Position numbers and translations under genes: made by a program
The notes under the pieces: model-generated
Databases searched by the model: none
Told to the model about the DNA's origin: nothing
Seen by the model: only the letters and a program-made list of their open reading frames with translations
Shown here: positions 27,315 to 36,738 of the stretch, one piece after another
Position numbering within the stretch: position 1 is the stretch's first letter
How the letters are laid out: every line of letters starts with the position of its first letter
From: Diplocloster modestus
GTDB taxonomy: Bacteria > Bacillota > Clostridia > Lachnospirales > Lachnospiraceae
Assembly (NCBI RefSeq): GCF_019042245.1
Contig: NZ_JAHQCX010000021.1
Location: forward strand, 1 to 64,000
Direction of reading: 5' to 3'
Length of the DNA: 64,000 nt

Positions 27315-27365
27315 TATGGTACAAGTAAAGGTAGAATGTAAATCTTAAACAGGAGGGAATCATTT

Positions 27366-28685
27366 ATGAAAGCAAAAAAAATCGTATCGTTTACACTTGC
27401 AGGCATTTTCATGTTGTCTTGCGCAATGGGTTGTTCCGGTAAACCGTCTGATAGTCCTTCATCGGCAGAACCAGCTGCAAAGGAAGATTCCGCGGAAAAA
27501 TCCAATGCTGCGCAAGAAACAAAAGATACAACGGCAGATACTGTGAATTTGACCTTTTGGCATACATATAGCGAAGGAGAAGAGGCGGTTTTCCTGGATC
27601 AAGTGGTGAAAGGATTTGAAGAGGAAAACCCGGGAATTAAGATAGAAGCGGTCAGAATGCCTGTCGATGGATTACAGCAGCAGGTAATCGCAGGCGCGTC
27701 GGGCGACGCGGCCCCGGATGTGATGCGAATGGACCTGACCTGGGCGGCGGAATTCGCAAAACTGGGCGCGCTGCAGGATGTATCTGCTTTTGATGGATTT
27801 TCCGATCTGAAAGAGAATTCGTTGGAGGGGCCTATGAACACCAACTATTACAATAATGGCTATTACGGTCTGCCTCTGAACAGCACGACTACGGTTTCTA
27901 TCTGGAATATGGATCTGCTGAATGAATTCGGAATTACAACGCCTCCGGATACGATAGACGGACTTGTAGATCTGGCGAAAAAGTATAATGACCCCGCCAA
28001 TGAAAAGTGGCTGTTTACGGTTGCCGGGACTTATACCTGGGCGATGCTGCCGTGGTTTTGGACTCTGGGCGGCGAGCTTACGGATGAGAACTTTAGTGTG
28101 GCCAGCGGTTACCTGAACAGCGATCAGTCCGTGGCAGCTCTTGATACCATGAGAGAGTGGTACAGCGACGGAATAATCAGCCATGCGATTATCGGGGAGC
28201 AGCCGGACGCATGGGGCGGGATGACCGGAGGAAAGTATGGGATGATTTCAGAAGGCCCGTGGTTTTTCAGTTCCAATGACAGTTCATTTAAAACCGAGAC
28301 GACGCTTATGCCGGAAGGCGAGGGAGGCAGTATTTCCATCGTGGGCGGCGAAAATATTGTAATGTTCCAGAACAGTGATAAGAAGGACGCGGCCTGGAAA
28401 TTTATGCAATACATGCTTAGCGACGAGTCCCAGCTGGCTATGTCGGAAGCCGGGGTGATTCCGACGACCAAAACGGCAACAGATAAAATGGACACCAGCG
28501 CCGCTCCCTATCTGGACACCTATCTGACACAGCTAAAGACAGCGAAAGTCCGTACTCCAAGCGCTAACTGGGGTGAAATTGACACCATTTTGGGAAAGGC
28601 TTTTGAACAGGTAATCCGGGGTGAAGCAGAAGCAAAGCCGGCCTTGGATGACGCGGCTGCGCAAATAGATGGTTTGCTGAAATAA
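27366..28685 (+). CDS. Sugar ABC importer binding lipoprotein (MalE type)
   Basis: A 439-residue extracellular binding protein of solute-binding family 1. The signal peptide ends at AMGC (lipid-anchored Cys22-23), then an acidic linker. The mature part has LTFWHTYSEGEEAVFLDQ and FEEENPGIKIEAVRMP, usual for MalE/UgpB-type proteins, and Trp-rich segments (PWFWTLGG) that often stack on sugars. It begins an operon with two permeases and a GH13 enzyme, so maltodextrins or another alpha-glucan fragment are the likely cargo. AGGAGG sets the start. Confidence 0.92.
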   Translation: MKAKKIVSFTLAGIFMLSCAMGCSGKPSDSPSSAEPAAKEDSAEKSNAAQETKDTTADTVNLTFWHTYSEGEEAVFLDQVVKGFEEENPGIKIEAVRMPVDGLQQQVIAGASGDAAPDVMRMDLTWAAEFAKLGALQDVSAFDGFSDLKENSLEGPMNTNYYNNGYYGLPLNSTTTVSIWNMDLLNEFGITTPPDTIDGLVDLAKKYNDPANEKWLFTVAGTYTWAMLPWFWTLGGELTDENFSVASGYLNSDQSVAALDTMREWYSDGIISHAIIGEQPDAWGGMTGGKYGMISEGPWFFSSNDSSFKTETTLMPEGEGGSISIVGGENIVMFQNSDKKDAAWKFMQYMLSDESQLAMSEAGVIPTTKTATDKMDTSAAPYLDTYLTQLKTAKVRTPSANWGEIDTILGKAFEQVIRGEAEAKPALDDAAAQIDGLLK

Positions 28686-28701
28686 TGCGGCTGTCGGAGC
28701 T

Positions 28702-28735
28702 TGAGCATGGGGGGAGTCAAAGCCCCCCTATGCTT
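28702..28735 (+). other. Intercistronic stem-loop after the MalE-type gene
   Basis: A GC-rich stem (AGCAT plus GGGGGG with CCCCCC plus ATGCT, one bulged T) lies in the 113-base gap between binding protein and first permease. It lacks a T-run. Its position mirrors the stem-loop at 3331 and suggests differential mRNA stability. Confidence 0.7.
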
Positions 28736-28798
28736 AGCATAAGCCAAACGATGATTTCCCCTGTCAATGGTAGTTCTGATTTATGTATGGAGGTTTGT

Positions 28799-29713
28799 AT
28801 GGGAAAAAGATTGCCTTTCGGACAAAGGATCAAGATCGGCTTCCAACAATGGCTTGCCGCGCTGCCCTTTATTGCGGCAGGGTTGATTTTGATGGGGATG
28901 TTTACCATTTATCCCTTGGTTCGGAATATTCAGATTAGTGTCTCGGACTATAATATTATTGCGAATAAAACCGGCGGATTTCTGGGGATTCAAAATTATA
29001 TCCGTATGTTTTTAGATTCGGACTGGCTCCGTTCGCTGAGAAACACATTATTGTACGCGTTGGTTACGGTTCCGGGCCAGATGTTTTTTGGGTTGCTGCT
29101 GGCGGTCCTTATAAACTCCGTTACCAAAGCGAAAACGATGTTCAAAGTAATAACTTATCTGCCGGTCATCACTTCCTGGGTGGTTGCTTCCCTGGTATTC
29201 AAATATATTTTTGCGTCGGGGAACGGAGGCTTGATTAATTATATTTTCATGCAGCTTCATTTTATCGAAACGCCTGTGGCATGGCTGCAAAATGAGTGGA
29301 CGGCAAACGTTGTTTTATGGATCTTCGGAATATGGAAAGGGACCGGCTGGACCATGATCATATATCTGGCAGCCCTGCAGGGCGTCTCCCAGACCATATA
29401 TGAAGCGGCGTCCATAGACGGAGCGGGAAGTATCGCCAAGTTTTTCAGAATAACGATACCTTTGGTAAAAAACACCACGCTATATTTGCTCACCGTCCTG
29501 ACGATCGGTGCGTTCGGAGCATATATTCATGTTATGATGATTACAAACGGGGCTCCGCTTGGCCGGACCCAGGAACTGATGAATTATATGTATAATACCG
29601 CGTTTACAAGTTATGATTTTTCTTATGCCGCGGCGCAGGCTGTTGTAATAGGAGTAATCGTATTCCTGATCTCTCTTGTACAAAGAAAACTATCAAAGGA
29701 GACGGTGAATTAG
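28799..29713 (+). CDS. Sugar ABC importer permease (MalF type)
   Basis: A 304-residue membrane protein with six hydrophobic segments and the EAA loop YEAASIDGAGSIAKFFRITIP, which docks to a shared MsmX-type ATPase. No ATPase gene is in the operon, as is usual in Firmicutes. The start at 28799 follows TATGGAGG; an open extension back to the binding-protein stop contains the stem-loop and is leader. Confidence 0.92.
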   Translation: MGKRLPFGQRIKIGFQQWLAALPFIAAGLILMGMFTIYPLVRNIQISVSDYNIIANKTGGFLGIQNYIRMFLDSDWLRSLRNTLLYALVTVPGQMFFGLLLAVLINSVTKAKTMFKVITYLPVITSWVVASLVFKYIFASGNGGLINYIFMQLHFIETPVAWLQNEWTANVVLWIFGIWKGTGWTMIIYLAALQGVSQTIYEAASIDGAGSIAKFFRITIPLVKNTTLYLLTVLTIGAFGAYIHVMMITNGAPLGRTQELMNYMYNTAFTSYDFSYAAAQAVVIGVIVFLISLVQRKLSKETVN

Positions 29714-29714
29714 A

Positions 29715-30608
29715 ATGAAAACAAGCCATATAAGATACAGTACGGGCCATAGTACAAGCCAAAGCAAAAGCCACAGTAAAAGCCGCAGTTTGCGAAACCT
29801 TCCGGTTTATATCGGCTTAAGCCTGTTTAGCATTTCCGCCCTGGTCGTGTTTCTGTATATGCTGGCTACGGCCATGACCCCCCAATCTTATTCCATGCCG
29901 TATCCGCCGATTTTGATTCCGGACAGCTTCTATCTGGAGAATTTTAAAATTGCATGGAATTCTAATAACTTTGGGGCATATTTTGCTAACAGTGTTTTTG
30001 TAACCGTTATCGCTACCCTGCTGATTGTGATTGTTTCCTGTATGTGCGCCTACGCATTTGCCAGAATGAAGTTTCCGGGGCGCGATTTGCTTTTTAATCT
30101 GTTTTTGTTTAGTATGATGGTACCGACCCTGACAAATTTGGTTGCACAATTCACCCTGCTCCAATCGATGCACTTGGTAGACAAATATACCGGTTTGATT
30201 CTTATCTATGTGGGGATTGGGATTGCGTCAAACACTTATTTTCTGAGGAGTTTTTTCCTGGGCCTGCCCCATGAGCTGGAGGAAGCCATGATTATGGACG
30301 GAGGGACGAACTGGACAATTTTTCGTCATCTTGTGCTGCCCTTAAGCAAACCGGCTATCGCTACCTTTGGAATTTTGGCGTTTTCAAATACATGGGATGA
30401 ATTCCTGTTGGCTTTGACCCTGATTAAAACGCCTGATAAGAGGACCCTGCCCATCGCCATTAAGTTATTTGAAGGGCAGCATGTCAATAACTGGAGCCTG
30501 ATATTCGCGGCCTCGCTGATCGCGATCGTTCCTATTCTGATTATTTATATCGCATTTCAAAAAAACCTCATAAAGGGCGGCGCTCTGGACGGGACTTTAA
30601 AGGAGTAG
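29715..30608 (+). CDS. Sugar ABC importer permease (MalG type)
   Basis: A 297-residue membrane protein, partner of the MalF-type permease, with the EAA loop EEAMIMDGGTNWTIFRHLVLP. The first 28 residues are an unusual Ser/His/Lys repeat (STGHSTSQSKSHSKSRS) encoded by tandem short repeats, with no membrane segment. The gene starts one base after the upstream stop. Confidence 0.92.
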   Translation: MKTSHIRYSTGHSTSQSKSHSKSRSLRNLPVYIGLSLFSISALVVFLYMLATAMTPQSYSMPYPPILIPDSFYLENFKIAWNSNNFGAYFANSVFVTVIATLLIVIVSCMCAYAFARMKFPGRDLLFNLFLFSMMVPTLTNLVAQFTLLQSMHLVDKYTGLILIYVGIGIASNTYFLRSFFLGLPHELEEAMIMDGGTNWTIFRHLVLPLSKPAIATFGILAFSNTWDEFLLALTLIKTPDKRTLPIAIKLFEGQHVNNWSLIFAASLIAIVPILIIYIAFQKNLIKGGALDGTLKE

Positions 30609-30612
30609 AATC

Positions 30613-32313
30613 ATGTTACAGAATAATCAATTTTCCGTATTTCATTCGACGGCTTATCCCTGGCAGTATGTGGATTCGGATCAGGTGCTGCACCTTATGA
30701 TCTGCGTGAAAGGAGCGGGGCCCATATCCATAAAATGTCTGGCGTGTGACCCGTGTGACACTGATAAAGGGGTGTTGGGGGAAGATATGCCCAGACTTTT
30801 CACAAACGAAATGCGCTGCGAAATGGAAGGGCCGGGAATACAGTATTTTACATTGCATATACCAATGAACACTCATAAGCTGCGGTATCATTTCAGCATA
30901 TCCGTGCTGGGCCACACGTATCTATACGATGAGTCGGGCCTGTCGGAGGATAAGGAAGAGCTTTATATCCGGCCGTTTTTTGTTGCGTACACATATCCCG
31001 ACCGGTGCGGGGGAGTGCCGAAGTGGTGTAACGGCATGGTGTGGTATCAGATATTTCCGGACCGATTTGCGAAAGAAAATTCGGATCAAACTCGTGGCTG
31101 GCAATCGGGAAAAATCACAGATAAAGATCTGGTATGCGGCGGAACGCTCAAAGGCATTATCTCTAAGATCCCCTATCTCAAACAACTGGGAATCAAAGGG
31201 ATTTATTTGAATCCGATTTTTCAGGCCGGCTCCATCCACCGGTATGATATCATTGATTATCTCAAAATAGATCCAATCCTTGGAACGGAAGAAGACTTTG
31301 TGGAATTATGTGAAAAATGTCATAGCAATGGCATTCGGATCATGATGGATGGTGTGTTCAATCACTGTTCGTATCTGTCGCCCCAATTTCAGGATGTGAT
31401 AAATAAGGGAGAGCATTCACGTTATTATGATTGGTTTATCGTTTATGATACGGACCGCCTTAAGAAAATGGATGTGAAAACCGGAGCGGATGCACAGTTC
31501 CGGGTATCGCCTGTCTATGAAACATTTGCGTTTGTCCCGTCTATGCCGAAGTTTAATACCTGTAATCCGCAGGTGATGGATTATCTGATCGGGGCAGCCG
31601 AATATTGGACAAAAAAATGTGGGATCGACGCCTGGCGGCTGGATGTGCCGGATGAAGTGAATATTGAATTTCTGCGGGAGTTTCGAAGACGTATCAAAAC
31701 GCGGAACCCAGATATCTATATCGTGGGGGAATTCTGGGGCAATGCGGCCAGGTGGCTTGACGGCGAAACCTTTGACGGGGCAATGAATTATCCGCTGTAT
31801 TTTATCGTAAGGGATTTCCTGGCCAAAGAGAAAATCAGCGCAGTTCCGTGTGCGAAACTCCTGCCCCAATGTCTGATGGCAAATCCCCCGGTTCGGCGCT
31901 GCGGTATGTTTACTTTCTGTTCAACACACGATACGCCCAGGATTCTGTGGCATTGCGGAGAGGATCGGAAAAAAAGGGATTTGTGTTATATTCTTACTGC
32001 GGCTCTGGGGGGCCAATTGTCTGTTTACTATGGGGACGAAATCGGAATGACCGGCGGCTATGATCCGGATAACCGCAGATGCTACCCCTGGAATAGCGGG
32101 ACAGCGCCAAAGGAAATGAAGGAAGCAATCCGCGATGCGGTGAGCCTGGCGTCTGACGATGAGAAGGGCAGGATTTGCCGTATATGCGCGTTGGATGAGG
32201 AGGTGCTCGGCGTTATATATGAAAGAAGGAGGTTGTATATCAACCGATCCAAAGAGGAAAAAGAATTACCGGACGGGACGAAGATTTGTCCGCAGAGTTA
32301 CTGCTATCTATAA
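30613..32313 (+). CDS. GH13 cyclomaltodextrinase / neopullulanase-type enzyme
   Basis: A 566-residue cytoplasmic alpha-amylase-family enzyme. An N-terminal beta domain (CBM34-like, about 1-125) precedes the barrel, as in neopullulanase and maltogenic amylase, which open cyclodextrins and cleave pullulan or maltodextrins. Catalytic residues are visible: nucleophile Asp in IDAWRLDVPDE (about 344), acid Glu in IVGEFWG (about 373) and the stabilising Asp in STHDTPR (about 440). The gene follows the MalG-type permease by four bases, so imported oligosaccharides are probably cut here and by the GH31 enzyme. Confidence 0.92.
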   Translation: MLQNNQFSVFHSTAYPWQYVDSDQVLHLMICVKGAGPISIKCLACDPCDTDKGVLGEDMPRLFTNEMRCEMEGPGIQYFTLHIPMNTHKLRYHFSISVLGHTYLYDESGLSEDKEELYIRPFFVAYTYPDRCGGVPKWCNGMVWYQIFPDRFAKENSDQTRGWQSGKITDKDLVCGGTLKGIISKIPYLKQLGIKGIYLNPIFQAGSIHRYDIIDYLKIDPILGTEEDFVELCEKCHSNGIRIMMDGVFNHCSYLSPQFQDVINKGEHSRYYDWFIVYDTDRLKKMDVKTGADAQFRVSPVYETFAFVPSMPKFNTCNPQVMDYLIGAAEYWTKKCGIDAWRLDVPDEVNIEFLREFRRRIKTRNPDIYIVGEFWGNAARWLDGETFDGAMNYPLYFIVRDFLAKEKISAVPCAKLLPQCLMANPPVRRCGMFTFCSTHDTPRILWHCGEDRKKRDLCYILTAALGGQLSVYYGDEIGMTGGYDPDNRRCYPWNSGTAPKEMKEAIRDAVSLASDDEKGRICRICALDEEVLGVIYERRRLYINRSKEEKELPDGTKICPQSYCYL

Positions 32314-32351
32314 TTCATAAATTGTCTGCGGGATTGCGACTATCATAGCAC

Positions 32352-32540
32352 TTGAAAAACAAAAACTTGATTTTTCAAAGAGTTTGTGCTAGTGACGATG
32401 TTCGTCAGAGGGAGCTTGCTCCTTTGGAAAAAATCAGCGATAATTATGAAAAGATAGTTCTTTCAATGAATACAGAAATGGATTTGTCATACGAGGGCAT
32501 TAAGTCGCTCAATCTTATTGATTGGCTGATTGCTGAATAA
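32352..32540 (+). pseudogene. C-terminal remnant of an AAA ATPase
   Basis: About 50 codons ending at 32540 (RQRELAPLEKISDNYEKIVL, then YEGIKSLNLIDWLIAE) match the C-terminal end of the AAA/DUF4143-like ATPases common in these bacteria. No ATPase core, start codon or ribosome site precedes it. It is a gene fragment. Confidence 0.65.
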
Positions 32541-32799
32541 TGTATCATAATTCCGAGAAACTTTATGTTAGATATTAATCTTCTTGGAAAAGGAGCATCT
32601 ACCTCCGGGATAGGTGCTTTTCTTATGTCCATTTTCAAAAAAGAGTGTGAAACCCTATAGTAATATTTTCTGGAGGCAGGACGGCCTTTATGTTATTACA
32701 AATAACCTGACAAGTGAACAGAGTTAGGAATATAATTAATTTAACGATAAGGATTCACGTGAACCCCCTTTCCAAAATTTACAGAAAAGAGGAAACAAT

Positions 32800-33495
32800 A
32801 TGTCCGTTACCATAAAAGATATTGCCAGAATTGCGGGTGTTTCCCATACGACAGTCCTGAAAGCCCTGCACAATAAACCGAAGATCAGTCCGCAGCTGCG
32901 GGAGAAAATCCTGCAGATTGCCAAGGAGAACAACTATACGTTAAATACGAATGCCAGCAACCTGGCGCTTAAGACCACCAATGTGATCGGTATCGTGGTC
33001 ACAGACATATCGATTCCCCTGTTCGCGGAGATGGTGAGAATGGTAGAGCGGGTGGCCGGAATTATTATCGCTCCCACTTATGAGGAGACGGAATTCGTAG
33101 ATTATCTGAAAAATACGGATATCCCCTTTTTGGTATTGGGACGTCTGGAAGGAATGGATATTGATTATATTACCTTTGACGACTTTTCCGCGACCTATAA
33201 AGCCACGGTTCACCTGATCAGCCAGGGGCATAAAAGAATCGCGCTGGCGATCCGCGGGGATAAGGATATTTACCCATACCGGTATTGGCTGGAAGGATAT
33301 CAGTCTGCGCTTTCCGAATACGGAATTCCTTATGACGGGGAACTGATCCTTACCTGCAAAGTGACGCCGGCGGACGGATATGAGACGGCGGGAAGGGTGC
33401 TTAAGCTGGAGCAGGAACCCGGGATCATTCGAGAACTGCTGGAGGTGGAGCTGATCGAAAGGGAATCTACAGGAAAAGCTGCAGCACGGACATAG
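32800..33495 (+). pseudogene. LacI-family regulator with internal deletions
   Basis: The 231-residue product has an intact helix-turn-helix (TIKDIARIAGVSHTTVLKAL), but the sensor domain is about 100 residues too short. After FAEMVRMVERVAG the chain jumps to IIIAPTYEETE, skipping the usual strand and helix of about 35 residues. After LKLEQEPG it jumps to the end. Both joins keep the frame. The protein can probably still bind DNA but not its sugar. A fixed repressor or a dead gene are both possible. Confidence 0.65.
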
Positions 33496-33509
33496 AGAGG
33501 GGGGATACG

Positions 33510-34085
33510 ATGGAGAGAGAACAGGAGCTATGGGACGCCGGCTGGATATGGGCGGCGCACCACCAATATACTGCGAATTGTTATATTCTGTTTTGCAAGA
33601 CTTTTGCAGTGAATGCGCCGGAGAACGTGACCGCAGTGCGCATTCGGAGCGCAGGTACGGAATACAGGCTGTATTGGAACGGAACCTTTCTGGGAAGGGG
33701 AAGCATCCCCTCCAACCACGGGAATTTTTACTAAGAGGAATTCTGTATCACAACCGAGGTAAAAGATCTGCTGAAAAAGAAGAACTGTATCTGTGTAGTC
33801 GCCCATAACTCGGGAGTGGGGCAGCACGGAAGGGAAAGCGCTGGAGGCGGTTTCGCGCTGGAGGCCAGGATCGAGGGGGCGGAAGGGACACAGATCATTC
33901 AGACGGATGAGACTTGGGATACCAAAGTGCCGGAGTGGTGGAACCAGGGGGCGCCGCAGATGTTCTGGACCATTGGCTATCAGGAGGAAGTGGAGCTAAC
34001 GGCGTTCGAGGAAGATATGCGTAACCTGCTTAGGCCTGGCCTGGATGACGGAAGTGATCCTTCTCTCCGGGAGGGGTGGATATGA
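33510..34085 (+). pseudogene. Alpha-L-rhamnosidase-like gene, N-terminal part with nonsense codon
   Basis: One frame reads from MEREQELWDAGWIWAAHHQY through the beta-sandwich typical of the GH78 N-terminus (YRLYWNGTFLGRGSIPSNHG). It meets TAA at 33732-33734 and then continues in frame (EEFCITTEVKDLLKKKNCIC, VVAHNSGVGQHG) to 34085. The catalytic barrel is absent. A nonsense mutation plus a large 3' deletion make it non-functional. Confidence 0.7.
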
Positions 34086-34459
34086 TCCTGGCAGCTTCCC
34101 GTGATGTACAAAAGGGGGGGAGATTCGAGGGGAGACGGGTATACCAGCATAATCCGCAGGTTTTATTTGTGAGAAGCAATAAAGACGAAAATATCCGGTT
34201 TGGCGAAGTGATTGCCGAAAAAGTTAATGCTTCCCAGGGACCGGTAAAAATATGTATTCCGACAGGGGGATTTTCGGCAGTGGACCGGGAAGGCGAAATT
34301 TTCTATGATGTTCAGGCAGACAAAGCGTTTGTGGGTGCTTTGAAAGCCGGGATAACCAATGAACAAATAGAGATTATGGAAATACCCGGGAACATTAATG
34401 ATTCAATATTTGCCGAGGCAGTGGTGTCAAAGCTTGGAGAAATGCTTTCTGTTGGTTAA
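34076..34459 (+). pseudogene. C-terminal fragment of a UPF0261 (Tm-1-like ATP-binding) protein
   Basis: The 127-residue reading contains FEGRRVYQHNPQVLFVRSN, IAEKVNASQGPVKICIPTGG, SAVDREGEIFYD and INDSIFAEAVVSKL, the C-terminal third of the UPF0261 family. The first two thirds are gone. It overlaps the end of the rhamnosidase remnant, so a deletion probably joined the two genes. Confidence 0.7.
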
Positions 34460-34482
34460 AGTCACTGATTGAGCAGACATAT

Positions 34483-34507
34483 GCGCGGAAGAACGCGCGA
34501 ATGGAGG
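34483..34507 (+). promoter_or_regulatory. Hairpin directly before a ribosome site
   Basis: GCGCG and CGCGC pair around GAAGAA and are followed at once by AATGGAGG, the ribosome site of the next gene. The arrangement resembles the leader repeats at 6360 and 47823. Confidence 0.5.
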
Positions 34508-34512
34508 ATATA

Positions 34513-35622
34513 ATGGTACATAAAATCAACAAAATAGAGGTGCATCTGGTTTCTGCGAAAGTAGCAGGAGGCTTTCAGGATGCAACGAGAAATGTAGAGA
34601 CGATCGGTTATACCATCGTTCGTATCATTACGGATCAAGGATTGGAAGGCTTTGGTGTCACCTACCATGAGGTGGGCGGTGAAGCGATAAAGAGCCTGAT
34701 CGTAAATAACATGGCCCCCAAATTGATCGGGAGAGATCCGCTTGAGACTGAAATAATATGGCAGGAGATGTTCCACTATCTGAGGGGAGTGGGACGTAAA
34801 GGACTGATGTTTTGTGCCCTGAGTGCGGTAGATATCGCATTATGGGATCTGAAAGGAAAGATTGTAAATCTCCCACTGTACAGGCTCCTGGGTGGAAATA
34901 AGACAAAAATTCCAGTCTATGGAAGCGGCGGCTGGACATCCTACTCAGACGAAGAACTGGTAGCCGAAATGAAAGAGATCGTAAACCAGGGATATCAGAT
35001 TATTAAATTTAAAGTTGGTGTGGAAGGGGGAACGAAACCGTTAAGAGATGTGGAGAGGGTCAGAAAGGTCAGAGAGGCGGTCGGACCGGATATACAGATC
35101 CTGCTGGATGCTAATAACTGCTGGGATGCCGCTACTGCTGTGCAGTTCGCGAACCGGATTAGAGAGTTTAATATCTTGTTTTTGGAAGAACCGGTGTTTG
35201 CGGATGATATGCAGGGATTGGCGCGTTTTAAGCGTGGGACTGACGTAGCGCTGGCTACAGGAGAGCATGAGTATACCAAATTCGGAGCAAGGGATCTGGT
35301 TCTGAATGAAGCTGCGGATATTATTCAGTGTGATGGTACGAGAGCAGGCGGTTATACGGAAATGTTAAAAATAGCTGCGATATCCCAGGCATGGAATATT
35401 AAATTTGCACCTCATGCGATGGAAAATATTCATATCCATCTGATTAGCGCCGTGCCGAATGCACTTTTCCTGGAAAGGCTTTTGCTATTTGAGGATATCA
35501 CGAATGCAATATATATCAATCCACCTGTACCGGAGCATGGATTTATGGAGATCCCGGATCTTCCGGGACTGGGCTTGGTCCTGAATATGGATTTTATTCG
35601 GGAAAATGATGAAATTATATAG
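34513..35622 (+). CDS. Enolase-superfamily dehydratase (mandelate racemase/muconate lactonizing type)
   Basis: A 369-residue cytoplasmic Mg2+ enzyme. It shows the KxK base in IKFKVG (Lys165, Lys167) and metal ligands Asp199 in LLDANN, Glu225 in LFLEEPV and a Glu in ATGEHEY (near 251), with a His in KFAPHAMEN as a possible second base. This combination fits acid-sugar dehydratases or racemases of the mandelate racemase group. The exact substrate is unclear. It is the only intact gene after a run of broken catabolic genes. GGAGGATATA sets the start. Confidence 0.88.
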   Translation: MVHKINKIEVHLVSAKVAGGFQDATRNVETIGYTIVRIITDQGLEGFGVTYHEVGGEAIKSLIVNNMAPKLIGRDPLETEIIWQEMFHYLRGVGRKGLMFCALSAVDIALWDLKGKIVNLPLYRLLGGNKTKIPVYGSGGWTSYSDEELVAEMKEIVNQGYQIIKFKVGVEGGTKPLRDVERVRKVREAVGPDIQILLDANNCWDAATAVQFANRIREFNILFLEEPVFADDMQGLARFKRGTDVALATGEHEYTKFGARDLVLNEAADIIQCDGTRAGGYTEMLKIAAISQAWNIKFAPHAMENIHIHLISAVPNALFLERLLLFEDITNAIYINPPVPEHGFMEIPDLPGLGLVLNMDFIRENDEII

Positions 35623-35649
35623 AAAGGATAAGAAAATTGAACGTTTTGG

Positions 35650-35702
35650 GACATGTCCATTTCAGTTTGGGACATGTCCCGATTCGATTGTCCCGATTCG
35701 AT
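35650..35702 (+). repeat. Short palindromic repeat around GGGACATGTCCC
   Basis: The stretch after the dehydratase gene contains two ACATGTCC palindromes about 20 bases apart (35650 and 35671) and a doubled GTCCCGATTCGAT. A diverged copy of the first part lies at about 53157-53190. No coding function. Confidence 0.55.
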
Positions 35703-35708
35703 AATGAA

Positions 35709-36023
35709 CTATGCCAGCGGTAAAACAAGTTCTGTCAGAAACACAACCGCGCAGGCGGCCAGCGAGACCTGGAACAGACTTTTGCCGCGGTAGGCCAGGA
35801 ACACTGCGACCACAAGCGCGGCAGCCGCTGACCATACACTGGCGGTGGCGCTTAAGATAGCGGGGAAGGTCATGACCGACAGAGTGACATAAGGCACATA
35901 GAACAGGAAGGACCGGATAAAAGGATTTTTAATCTCTTTTCGGATCAACGTCAGCGGAAGCACACGGATCAGATAGGTCACGACCGCCATTACTATTATG
36001 TAAAGAACCGCATGATTACTCAT
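35709..36023 (-). CDS. azlD: AzlD-family branched-chain amino acid exporter subunit
   Basis: A 104-residue membrane protein with about four hydrophobic segments and the AzlD pattern (TYLIRVLPLTLIRK, FLFYVPYVTLSVMTFPAIL). It acts with AzlC to export branched-chain amino acids or their analogues. Its start at 36023 lies eight bases inside azlC, so the two are coupled. Confidence 0.9.
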   Translation of the reverse strand: MSNHAVLYIIVMAVVTYLIRVLPLTLIRKEIKNPFIRSFLFYVPYVTLSVMTFPAILSATASVWSAAAALVVAVFLAYRGKSLFQVSLAACAVVFLTELVLPLA

Positions 36024-36738
36024 GGAGCACCTCCTCTGAGTCCCTGACCGGGAAGAAATAGGCCGCCGCACCGGCGATCAGGATGGTCAGCAGGATGATC
36101 TTAAATCCGGATGATATCGTGTTCAGCACAGGAATGAAAGTGAAAAGCAGGCTGCAGGCCATGGATACCAGAATGACTCCGGCTAACACCTTGCTCTTTC
36201 TGGCAGGAGGGATAATGACCGCCAGGAACATTCCGTAGAGTGCGACGTTCAGCGCGCTGAGTACCCGCCCCGGAAGCAGGCTGCCTGAGACAGCACCCAG
36301 CAGGGTGCCCAGCGTCCAGCCCGGCACAGCCACACTGATCAGGCCGTAACTGTAAAAAGGATTCAGCTTGCCTGGCTTACACACGGATACACCGAAGATC
36401 TCATCCGTGACACCGTATCCGACGAACAGTCGGTGATGGAATGGTGTCTGCTCTTCTAATTTTTGGGAAAGCGAACAGGACATCAGGCAATAGCGGAGGT
36501 TGATGATAAACTGTGTAACCGCCATTTCCATGTACGATGAACCTGCCTGTATAATACTAAGTGCGGCAAACTGTCCTGCCGAAGTCAGATTTGTAAAGGA
36601 CATTAACACCGACTGCCAGGTAGTCAGCCCGGCCCCGACGGCCATGATACCGAAAGTAAAGGAGACTGCCAGATAACCCAGGCCAATGGGGATACCATCC
36701 TTTAAACCATTTCTGAATGCAATTCCATTGTGTTTCAT
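36016..36738 (-). CDS. azlC: AzlC-family branched-chain amino acid exporter
   Basis: A 240-residue membrane protein with the AzlC features GLKDGIPIGLGYLAVSFTFG, LTSAGQFAALSI and INLRYCLMSCSLSQKL. GGAGGAAACT before 36738 sets the start; an open extension to 36783 has no site. It precedes azlD in the same transcript. Confidence 0.92.
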   Translation of the reverse strand: MKHNGIAFRNGLKDGIPIGLGYLAVSFTFGIMAVGAGLTTWQSVLMSFTNLTSAGQFAALSIIQAGSSYMEMAVTQFIINLRYCLMSCSLSQKLEEQTPFHHRLFVGYGVTDEIFGVSVCKPGKLNPFYSYGLISVAVPGWTLGTLLGAVSGSLLPGRVLSALNVALYGMFLAVIIPPARKSKVLAGVILVSMACSLLFTFIPVLNTISSGFKIILLTILIAGAAAYFFPVRDSEEVLHE

